Part shown: positions 13,901-20,054 of the stretch, one piece after another | How the letters are laid out: every line of letters begins with the position of its first letter | Position numbering within the stretch: the stretch's first letter is position 1 | NCBI GenBank assembly: GCA_964637655.1 | Contig: CAZWUZ010000031.1 | Coordinates: forward strand, 1-20,054 | Reading direction: 5' to 3' | DNA: 20,054 nt | DNA from: CAZWUZ01 sp964637655 [NCBI: uncultured bacterium] | Lineage (GTDB): Bacteria; DAOPZR01 | Made by a program: the position numbers and the translations under genes | The notes under the pieces: model-generated | Told to the model about the DNA's origin: nothing | What the model saw: the letters and a program-made list of their open reading frames with translations, nothing else | Database searches by the model: none

Positions 13901-16900
13901 AACGGTCGTTGACGAACAGCCGCAGGATGTTCCCGTGCTCGAGCATCACGCCCTTGGGCCGGCCGGTCGAGCCGGACGTGTAGATGATGTACAGCAGGTG
14001 CTGTGCCGTCGCGGCGGGTGACAGGTTTGCGTCCTCGGGAGCGTACTGTGCCTCATCCATGAAGTCGATGATGTTGCCCCGGTAGCTGCCGGCCAGTTCA
14101 AAAAACTCGCGGGTGGTGAGCAGCAGCCGGGCCCCGCTGTTCTCGAGCATGAACTCGATCCGGTCGCGGGGAAATTCCGGTTTCATCGGCAGGTAGCAGC
14201 CGCCCGCCTTGATGATGGCCAGGATGGCCACGATCATTTCCGGCCGGATATCGGTGATCAGCGCGACGATGCTGTCAGGGACGACGCCGCGCGCGCGCAG
14301 GGTGCGCGCCAGCCGGTTGGCGCGCGCGTTCAGTTCACGGTAGGTCAGCGCGCGCTCCTTGTACGTCACCGCGACCCGTTCGGGGAACCGCGCCGCCATC
14401 TCCTCGAACCGGGCGTGGACAGTCATCTCCCGCGGGTAGTCCGCGTCGGTCTGGTTGTGGGCGTAGAGCAGTTCGTCGATCTCGCTCGCGGTCAGCAGGT
14501 CGATATCCGCGATGGCCTGCTCAGGATCCCGCACCAGCGCGCGCAGGATGGTGCGGAAATGACCGGCCAGGCGCCCGATGGTGGCGCGCTGGAACAGGCT
14601 GGTCCGGTATTCCCAGTTCACCGTCATGGTGGTGTCGTGCTCGCAGACCTCGAGCAGCAGGTCGAGGTGCGCGATGTGATGCGTGTACGGGGCGTGGCTG
14701 AACCGCAGGCCGCCGCTGACCTGCTCCTGCGCACCGCTCCCCTGGTACACCATGCCCACGTCGAACAGCGGGTTGCGCCCCGGGTCGCGCGCGAGCTGCA
14801 GCTGCTGCACGAGCTGCTCGAACGGGTAATCCTGGTTTTCCAGGGCATCGAGAAAATCGTGCCTGACCTCGTCGAGGAACGCGGTAAACAGCTTCCCGCT
14901 TTCCGGCCGCGCCCGGAAGGGAAGCGTATTGACAAACATGCCGACCAGGTGCTGCACGTCGACGTGGCTGCGTCCCGCACTGCCGATGCCGATGATCACA
15001 TCCTCAGCCGCGGCGTACTTGTGGAGCAGCACCGCGTAGGCTGCGAGCAGCAGGATGTTGGGCGTGACCCCGCGCCGCTGCGCCAGTTCGCGCAGGGCGC
15101 CGGTCAGCGTCTCGTCCAGGGTGCTGGCGAACGTGTCGCCGGCATAGTCCAGCAGCGCCGGCCGGGTGAAGTCGGCGGGCAGGTCGAGGACGGGCAGGTC
15201 GCCGGCAAAACGCTCGCGCCAGAACCGTTCCTGTTCCGTGATGGCGCCGGAGGCCAGCAACCGGGTATGCCATACCGCGTAGTCGCGGTACTGCACCCGC
15301 AGTTCCGGCAGGTCGCGCTCCGCGTACAGGGCCACCAGGTCGCGCAGCAGAATCGGGATGGAAGTGCCGTCGAAAATGGCGTGATGCAGGTCGAACACCA
15401 GGTAATACTGCCGCGCGGTCACCTTGAGCAGCAGCAGCCGGAACAGGGGCGGGGCCTGCAGGTCGAACGGTTTGACAAACGCGGCCACCGACGCCGCCAG
15501 TTCGTCGTCGGCGATTTCGCGGAAGGTTTTCTTGTACCTGACCTCGCGATGGATGCGCTGCACCGGCTCACCCTGCACCAGCGCGAACGAGGTGCGCAGC
15601 GCTTCGTGGCGGGCGATCAGCCGGTCGAGGGCGCGGCTCAGCCGCCCCTCGTCCAGTTCGCCCGTCAGCGCGAACACGCAGGGAATATTGTAGGTGGTGC
15701 CGATCCCCTGCAGCTGCCCGATGATGAACAGCCGCTTCTGCGCGGAGGTTACCGGGTAGTGCTCCTGCTCCGGCTGCCGGTCGATCGTCGCCAGCCGGAC
15801 CTGGTGCGCGCCCTGGATCACCGGCGCGAATGCCCTGATGGTCGGATAGCGGAAGACGCTGGCCAGCGGAACCTCGACGCCAAAGCACGTGCTGATCCGC
15901 GCGGCGAGCATGGTCGCCGACAGCGAATGGCCGCCCAGGTCGAAGAAGTTGCTTTCCGTGCTGATACGGTCGAGCCCCAGCACTTCCTGCCAGAGCGCCA
16001 GCAGCTGCTCCTCGATGCTGTTCGCGGGCCGGACCAGTTCGCCGGCGAGGACCGGCTCCGGCAGCGCCTTGCGGTCGATTTTGCCGTTCGGGTTGAGCGG
16101 CATGCGCGGCAGCGGCACGAGGAAGGCGGGAATCATGTACTCGGGGAGCGCCGCGCCCAGCATCTCCTTCAGTGCATCCGCCGCAAGGTCGCCGGCCGCC
16201 ACGTAATAGCCGCACAGGTACTTGTCGCCACCCGCGCGTTCGCGCGCCACGACAATCGCCTCGCTGACAGCCGGATGCTGCAGCAGGCAGGACTCGATCT
16301 CGCCGATCTCGATGCGGAACCCGCGGATCTTGACCTGGAAATCGATGCGGCCGAGAAACTCGATGTTCCCGTCGTCACGCCAGCGCGCCAGGTCGCCGGT
16401 CCGGTACATCTTCGTGCCCGGCACGAAGGGGTTGTCAACGAACGCCGCCGCCGTCTTCTCCGGGTTGTTGAGATAGCCGCGCCCGACCCCCGCACCGGCA
16501 ATGCACAGTTCGCCGGGCACACCGACCGGCAGCAGGTGATTGCGCCGGTCCACGATATAGATCCGGTAATTGGCGCACGGGCGCCCGATGGGAATATTGT
16601 CGTACTGCCGGTCCACAGTGAAGAACGTGGCATAGACCGTGCACTCTGTCGGGCCGTAGCCGTTCACCAGCCGGTACGGGCGCGGCGTGAAGGTCTTCAG
16701 CTTATCCCCGCCCGTCAGCAGCACGCGCAGCGCGGTGTCGCCTGTGAGCGCCATGAACTGCTCGGCGAACTGCGTCGGCAGGAAGGCGGAGGTGATGCCG
16801 TGCGTGACGAAGAACTGGCGCACCTGTTCCGGGTCCATGCGGATGTCCGCCGGCACGATATGCAGCGCCGCCCCGGCCAGCAGGGTCGGGAACAGTTCGT

Positions 16901-18875
16901 CGATGCTGACATCGAAGGCGAAACCCGCGAATTTCGTCGTGCGATCGTTCTCGGTCAGGGCGAATTCCCGGAGACAGTCCATGACGTTGTTCAGCAGGTT
17001 GCGGTGTTCGAGCATCGCCCCCTTGGGTTTGCCGGTCGAGCCCGAGGTGTAGATCACGTAGGCCAGATCGGCGGGCGCGGTGGTCACCGGCAGGTCAGTG
17101 TCGTCACCCGTGAACGTGCCCGGATCGGTGAGGTCGATGACGGGCCCGGCGAAACCGGCCTTGCCGCACAGTGCGCCGGTCGAGAGCAGTGCGATGGCGT
17201 TGCTCTCGCGCAGGATCTGCTGTATGCGCGCGGCCGGGTAGGCGGGGTCGATGGGCAGGTAGGCCGCGCCGCTCTTCAGGATGCCGAGGATGCCGGGGAC
17301 CATGGCCGCGCGCTGGTCCAGCATGATCGCCACGATGGCGTCGCGTCCGGCCCCGAGCGGCACCAGGCGCCGCGCCACCTGGTTGGCCCGCGCGTTCAGC
17401 TCGCGATAGGTCATGCTGCCGTCGCTGCCGGCCACCGCCGGCCGCTCCGCATGCCGCCGCGCGGCCGCGTTGAACAGGGCCACCACCGTCGTGTCGCGCG
17501 GAAAATCAGCGTCCGTCCGGTTGTACGTCTCCATGATTTCCGCGCGCTCGGCATCAGTAATGATATCGAGGTCCGCGATTTTCACCGCGCGGTCGGCGAG
17601 CACAGCGCCGGCGAGGCGGACGATATGGCCATGCATCCGGGCGATATCGGCATCCGTATACATCCCCGCAGGAAACGTGAAGTGCAATTCGAAATCTTCG
17701 TACCGCTCCGCCGGGTAGATGAGCAGATGATAGGGCGGCTGCTCGTAGCCGGTGGTCAGGTACTCGGCCTTGACGCCGGCATAGGTGAAGTTCTGGCCGG
17801 CAACGATGATGTTCAGCAGGTTCGGCACACTGCCATGCTTTTCCCGCAGGTCCTTGGCCAGCAGGTCGTACGGGTAGCGGGCGTGGTGCCGCTGGACCGC
17901 GGTCAGTTCCTTCGTGTTCCGCTGCGCGTAGTCGCTGAACGTCAGCTCCGGGTCAACCGCGTAGCGCAACGGCAGGGTATTGACGAACATGCCGACCATC
18001 TGCTTTTCCCGCCGCGTGTTCCGGTTGCGCGTCAGCACGCCCAGCGTCACGTCATCATGCCCGGTGATTTTCGCGAGATACACCGTGATGGCCGACAGGA
18101 ACAACACCGTCGGTGACACGCCCGTGTCGCGGTAATAGGCGCTCAGCGCGGCGGTCATGGCGCGCGGCAGGACGTACCGCCGTTCCTCCGCTTTGATGCC
18201 GCTCTCCTTCGCCCGGTTATACGGCAGAATAATCTCCGGCGGCAGCGTCGCATACTTGTTCAGCCAGAACGCGCGGTCCGCCGCGGCCGCCGCCGATTGC
18301 AGGTACTCGTTTTCCGCAGCGAGGTATTCCGTGTAGCAGGGCGCCGGGCTGCCGTCCGGTTCCTCCCCCGCCGCCAGCCGCCGGTAAGTATCGACGATGC
18401 CGTCGATGATCAGCTTGGCCGTCCAGCCGTCAGCGATAATGTGATGGATGCGGTAGTAGAATCCGGTCGCGCCGTCCGGGTATTTCAGCAGGGCGAAATA
18501 GAACAGGTCGGCATCCAGCAGCGTGAACGGGGTCTGGTTCTGCCGCGTCAGCCACGTGGCGTAGCGGTCGCGCCCGAAGTCGCTCGAAAAATCGAAATAA
18601 TCGATTTTCCGCGCGCTGTCGTCCACCGGGTACTGCCGGTAGTCGTACCCCTCCTGCCGCAACCGCAAACGGATGCCGGCGTGCCGGCTGATGAACAGGT
18701 TGATCGCCTGCTCGAGCATGCCGAAATCGATGGCCGTGGTGAACCTGACCGCAAAGACGATGTTGGCGAATGGCGTGCCGGGGTAGGTCACTTCGGTGAT
18801 CAGTTCGCGCTGCTGCGCATGGCTGAGCGGGTAGCTGTCACCCGTGGTCTGCTGCGCTGCTTGTGGCGCTGCCAT
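10980..18875 (-). CDS. Two-module NRPS, C-A-T-C-A-T-reductase, with C-terminal cyclic-nucleotide-binding-like domain
   Basis: 2631 residues; the ATG has a strong GGAGGTG ribosome site. Order: C1 (HHIIADG at 144-150), A1 (YTSGSTG from 609), T1 (GGHSL, S984), C2 (HHAIFDG at 1164-1170), A2 (YTSGSTG from 1632), T2 (S2026), reductase R (TGATGYLG from 2131, Y2293xxxK2297), then a CAP_ED-like fold (about 2501-2631). The enzyme should join two amino acids, start with an acyl-capping C domain, and release by NAD(P)H reduction as aldehyde or alcohol; there is no thioesterase or epimerase. Signature residues read by eye: A1 is D-V-D-F-L-G-G-V-Y-K, nearest the Ile code; A2 is D-F-W-S-T-G-M-V-H-K, 8 of 10 to the Thr code. 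The CAP_ED cassette has GED but Val2582 where the phosphate-binding Arg is expected. No MbtH or PPTase gene is nearby. Confidence 0.95.
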   Translation of the reverse strand: MAAPQAAQQTTGDSYPLSHAQQRELITEVTYPGTPFANIVFAVRFTTAIDFGMLEQAINLFISRHAGIRLRLRQEGYDYRQYPVDDSARKIDYFDFSSDFGRDRYATWLTRQNQTPFTLLDADLFYFALLKYPDGATGFYYRIHHIIADGWTAKLIIDGIVDTYRRLAAGEEPDGSPAPCYTEYLAAENEYLQSAAAAADRAFWLNKYATLPPEIILPYNRAKESGIKAEERRYVLPRAMTAALSAYYRDTGVSPTVLFLSAITVYLAKITGHDDVTLGVLTRNRNTRREKQMVGMFVNTLPLRYAVDPELTFSDYAQRNTKELTAVQRHHARYPYDLLAKDLREKHGSVPNLLNIIVAGQNFTYAGVKAEYLTTGYEQPPYHLLIYPAERYEDFELHFTFPAGMYTDADIARMHGHIVRLAGAVLADRAVKIADLDIITDAERAEIMETYNRTDADFPRDTTVVALFNAAARRHAERPAVAGSDGSMTYRELNARANQVARRLVPLGAGRDAIVAIMLDQRAAMVPGILGILKSGAAYLPIDPAYPAARIQQILRESNAIALLSTGALCGKAGFAGPVIDLTDPGTFTGDDTDLPVTTAPADLAYVIYTSGSTGKPKGAMLEHRNLLNNVMDCLREFALTENDRTTKFAGFAFDVSIDELFPTLLAGAALHIVPADIRMDPEQVRQFFVTHGITSAFLPTQFAEQFMALTGDTALRVLLTGGDKLKTFTPRPYRLVNGYGPTECTVYATFFTVDRQYDNIPIGRPCANYRIYIVDRRNHLLPVGVPGELCIAGAGVGRGYLNNPEKTAAAFVDNPFVPGTKMYRTGDLARWRDDGNIEFLGRIDFQVKIRGFRIEIGEIESCLLQHPAVSEAIVVARERAGGDKYLCGYYVAAGDLAADALKEMLGAALPEYMIPAFLVPLPRMPLNPNGKIDRKALPEPVLAGELVRPANSIEEQLLALWQEVLGLDRISTESNFFDLGGHSLSATMLAARISTCFGVEVPLASVFRYPTIRAFAPVIQGAHQVRLATIDRQPEQEHYPVTSAQKRLFIIGQLQGIGTTYNIPCVFALTGELDEGRLSRALDRLIARHEALRTSFALVQGEPVQRIHREVRYKKTFREIADDELAASVAAFVKPFDLQAPPLFRLLLLKVTARQYYLVFDLHHAIFDGTSIPILLRDLVALYAERDLPELRVQYRDYAVWHTRLLASGAITEQERFWRERFAGDLPVLDLPADFTRPALLDYAGDTFASTLDETLTGALRELAQRRGVTPNILLLAAYAVLLHKYAAAEDVIIGIGSAGRSHVDVQHLVGMFVNTLPFRARPESGKLFTAFLDEVRHDFLDALENQDYPFEQLVQQLQLARDPGRNPLFDVGMVYQGSGAQEQVSGGLRFSHAPYTHHIAHLDLLLEVCEHDTTMTVNWEYRTSLFQRATIGRLAGHFRTILRALVRDPEQAIADIDLLTASEIDELLYAHNQTDADYPREMTVHARFEEMAARFPERVAVTYKERALTYRELNARANRLARTLRARGVVPDSIVALITDIRPEMIVAILAIIKAGGCYLPMKPEFPRDRIEFMLENSGARLLLTTREFFELAGSYRGNIIDFMDEAQYAPEDANLSPAATAQHLLYIIYTSGSTGRPKGVMLEHGNILRLFVNDRFQYQVDEHDVWSMFHSFCFDFSVWEMYGALLYGGRVVMAPKEVIIEPAAFVQLCKREKVTVLSQTPGAFYKFIEEDLRTADRDLALRYVTFGGEALKPALLGAWHERYPATRLINMYGITETTVHVTFKEITAAEITGNISNIGVPIPTLRTYIMDGRLRLLPPGVPGEICVAGDGLARGYLGLPDVTGEKFVENPYIAGERIYRSGDLARRLANGELEYLGRIDFQVKIRGFRIELGEIESRLLHHPDLTNVVVLARPDEQGAAELVAYYSGTRTVAVAEFRRFLAADLPDYMIPSYFMKLDELPLTANGKVDRKKLPALSRQVDTGGEYVASATAIEQKLAATWQRVLGVAQVGMLDNFFDLGGHSLKAVALVAELQKEFEVSVNDIFNYPTIAKLAPRVKLRENNIQTRLARLREMPLIPGLLFAETDLATYHLHTAEIDAQLQAYHERATAYAQRDYAARRDYRTMMLTGATGYLGSYLLYQLLRTTTAQLVLPVRAATDDLARQRVQESMAYYFGDGFLDGDAARIRVVRGDLTEPNLGLDEATCRELQETVDCIINPAANVRHYGKYEDFHRANVETVSNLGEFALAGRKKDLHHVSTLSVAVGTVAGREFALYTEFDDDIGQQLDHVYVKTKFAAEKVIRQLRERGLNASIYRVGNITFDTLRGRVQKNVADNAFFQTVRAYVNLGAVPDRFDEADLSFVDQLALAIVTLFDRTALTNETFHLFNPHWIKLSDVLGSPEFGLNIRRLAFPEFVGLLSGHYGRPGFKEHIDNLLLHQDWLAQEDGALQTRNLLTNTMTLTALGACGFAWPELEPVRMRELIGAALAERAAFLRTVPLFNALSGATVTNIAAAARLEHCAEGQDLVFEQQANDRLFLVAEGTIELQQHSCYGWLGTIGVVSASGFLGEDCLLENGMSPVTAEVILGDARVYTLDRTVLLSLMRDDPDVGCQFLKAVIAKSVRLQKLIF
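13195..13235. repeat. 41 bp exact repeat inside NRPS, copy in A2 (other copy 16309-16349)
   Basis: The segment is base-for-base the same as 16309-16349 in the A1 domain. Both encode the same protein motif near the A8 core (IDFQVKIRGFRIE). Strong codon-level identity in a motif where synonymous change is possible suggests recent module duplication or gene conversion. Confidence 0.7.
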
Positions 18876-18933
18876 GATTACACCTCCGCGACCCTCGCTG
18901 GTGTGCTGCCGTTCAGCAGCGTTTCATCCCGCC

Positions 18934-18962
18934 ATGGTAGCATCTGCCGCCGGCACCGTAAA
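18934..18962 (-). promoter_or_regulatory. Possible NRPS promoter
   Basis: Reading leftward, -35 TTTACG (18957-18962), 17 bp spacer, -10 TACCAT (18934-18939), each 4 of 6 to sigma70. Transcription would start near 18927, about 52 nt before the ATG. This is the best candidate in the 127 bp gap. Confidence 0.35.
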
Positions 18963-19002
18963 TGTGGTGTCCGCCGGCGCAGCGCGCGGGCAATCCGGCG
19001 CC

Positions 19003-19524
19003 TTACCCTGTTCCGCTGTCAGAATGGGGCGCTGCATTACCGGAATTGCCTTTCCCGTCCGATCTGCGTATGCCGTAGCGTACGATCCGGATAATCACCT
19101 CGGGGAGAGCGCAGACGAGGGCGCAGATAATCGCGAGGCCGGTGACCAGATACGGGATGAACAGAAGCGTAAGCGCGGCCTGCGCATCAACTGCGAGGTC
19201 GTTCGTCCCGTGGAAGAACAGGAGTGCGCCGGAAGTCACGACCAGGGTCGCGCCGAACGTCACGCAGAGGAACCGCCGCAACCAGAAAAGGATGACCAGG
19301 GGAATGGCCGGCGCGGACGCGAAGAACGCGAAAAAGAGCAGCCCCTCCACTGCATCATCGCCGTCAGGAATATACTGCCCGAGCCATTGCCAACCGCCCG
19401 GGATTCTCGCGCAAAAGGGGAGCGCGTTGACGAAGACGAGGAGCGCAACCGCGCCGAGCAGGTCGATGACGATGCTCATCAGCATCCGTTTCCCGTCAGT
19501 CAAACCCATCCGTTGCCAGGCCAT
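19003..19524 (-). CDS. Four-helix integral membrane protein of unknown function
   Basis: 173 residues. Four hydrophobic segments are clear: about 16-37 (SIVIDLLGAVALLVFVNALPF), 58-82 (AVEGLLFFAFFASAPAIPLVILFWL), 84-104 and 115-140. A hydrophilic C-terminal tail (about 146-173) is rich in basic residues, then Gly/Ser. No family is recognised. The ATG at 19524 has a GAGGT site 9 nt upstream; in-frame ATGs at 19509 and 19485 are alternatives that keep all helices. It precedes the NRPS by 127 bp on the same strand. It could be an envelope protein unrelated to the cluster or an immunity-type membrane protein; the sequence does not decide. Confidence 0.65.
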   Translation of the reverse strand: MAWQRMGLTDGKRMLMSIVIDLLGAVALLVFVNALPFCARIPGGWQWLGQYIPDGDDAVEGLLFFAFFASAPAIPLVILFWLRRFLCVTFGATLVVTSGALLFFHGTNDLAVDAQAALTLLFIPYLVTGLAIICALVCALPEVIIRIVRYGIRRSDGKGNSGNAAPHSDSGTG

Positions 19525-19574
19525 TGCGTGCCGACCTCGATAGACTCCGTGAGATGGTTTCCATTGCCGCCATT

Positions 19575-19583
19575 ATTGTATCA
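19575..19583 (-). promoter_or_regulatory. Extended -10 promoter of the membrane protein gene
   Basis: Reading leftward, TGA-TACAAT: a -10 TACAAT (19575-19580) with the TGn extension (19581-19583). No good -35 is present, which extended -10 promoters can tolerate. Transcription would begin near 19568, about 44 nt before the ATG. The rest of 19584-19819 shows no convincing gene, repeat or RNA. Confidence 0.4.
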
Positions 19584-19819
19584 CAAGGCGCCGGAAAGGG
19601 AGTCCCGGCGAACTCCGTTCACCCGGATGCCCGGATGCACCTGTCGCGGCCAGTACCGTCGTGCATCGCGGGACTCACCTCGCAAACAGTGTCAGACAAG
19701 CGCCGCCCGCTCCTGCGAGCAGGCGCCACACCGGTTAGTGGCTCCCCGGACCTCACCATAGACAGAACCTTCAGCATAATTCTTGCGGCCGATTTTACCG
19801 GACAGGGCACCGACTGATA

Positions 19820-20054
19820 TCAGGAAAGCAGAAACTCATCGACAAAATCGCGCGGCGACATAATCCGCACATACGGCAATCCATGACGGCGCAATTGCTG
19901 AGAGGTGAGGTCAAGAAGGTGCCGGTCGCCGCTCACAATGATCCTGGCCTTGGCGTCAGAGGCAACAGCAAGACAGGCAGTATCGGCAGCATGCGTACGG
20001 ACCGTAACAGTTCGCGTTGCCCGCACCGTGGTCGCCTGATGGATGATCGTCCTG
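19820..20054 (-). CDS. PIN-domain protein, C-terminal part, truncated by the window edge
   Basis: The frame remains open to the right edge, so the gene continues beyond 20054; an internal GTG at 20026 is unlikely to be the start. The visible 77 residues contain the C-terminal half of a PIN-like nuclease: HAADTACLAVASDAKARIIV, then SGDRHLLDL with the acidic Asp, and GLPYVRIMSPRDFVDEFLLS. This matches the PIN family annotated as putative toxin components (COG1569 type), which cut RNA with Mg2+ bound by conserved acidic residues. No antitoxin gene follows it downstream; a partner would have to lie upstream, outside the window. Confidence 0.75.
   Translation of the reverse strand, partial: RTIIHQATTVRATRTVTVRTHAADTACLAVASDAKARIIVSGDRHLLDLTSQQLRRHGLPYVRIMSPRDFVDEFLLS

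Noticed and set aside
14415-18116. A 1233-codon open frame on the plus strand opposite the NRPS gene
   Set aside because: It is antisense to a fully motif-supported NRPS, its protein is rich in Arg/Gln/Val repeats of complemented codons, and no domain is seen. Long antisense frames are common in GC-rich DNA.
19584-19819. Small plus-strand gene or antitoxin between the membrane protein and the PIN protein
   Set aside because: The open frames there have no ribosome site or recognisable fold, and a PIN partner would normally lie upstream of the toxin, outside this window.
1-20054. CRISPR arrays, tRNA or rRNA genes, insertion sequences
   Set aside because: No regularly spaced repeats, no tRNA or rRNA-like segments and no transposase motifs were seen on reading the window.

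Overview
The window is a GC-rich bacterial chromosome segment packed with peptide natural-product genes. Good Shine-Dalgarno sites (GGAGG-type) precede several genes, and TTGACA/TATAAT-like promoters sit between divergent genes. A probable lipoprotein, LemA/TPM envelope proteins and Nif11-type RiPP leaders are present. The sequence does not allow a firm taxonomic placement. The combination of Nif11 leaders, a ProcM-type LanM and an NRPS with reductase termination suggests a poorly sampled, probably Gram-negative lineage, but that is inference.

Left part (1-2005): the 3' part of an M28 metallopeptidase converges on and overlaps a double-HTH MerR-like regulator. Upstream of the regulator is a tiny putative lipoprotein made of four DnaJ-type CxxCxGxG motifs. 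Divergent from it is a Nif11-leader precursor peptide whose Thr/Cys-rich core looks like a lanthipeptide.

Centre-left (2006-7120, minus strand): a compact operon LemA - TPM/YgcG - TPM - LanM. The LanM is of the three-Cys (CCG) zinc-site class and ends 21 bp from the convergent precursor gene.

Centre (7249-10916): two tandem Nif11-leader precursors with near-identical leaders and unrelated short cores run rightward. Opposing them is a two-gene unit, a SPASM radical SAM maturase followed 2 bp later by a tandem-GNAT protein. The radical SAM promoter predicts a leaderless mRNA. Divergent from it is a second complete M28-type peptidase.

Right (10980-18875, minus strand): one 2631-residue NRPS, C-A-T-C-A-T-R, with a cyclic-nucleotide-binding-like domain fused after the reductase. 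The reductase end and a Thr-like second A-domain code suggest a (probably N-acylated) dipeptide aldehyde or alcohol. Beyond it are a four-TM protein of unknown function and the C-terminal part of a PIN-domain protein that runs off the window.

Working model (inference): two RiPP routes share one leader family. LanM works on the Thr-before-Cys peptide at 1709. The radical SAM (plus GNAT) works on the Cys-before-acceptor peptides at 7249 and 7517. M28 peptidases may trim products. No dedicated exporter, leader protease of the C39 type, MbtH protein or phosphopantetheinyl transferase is in the window.
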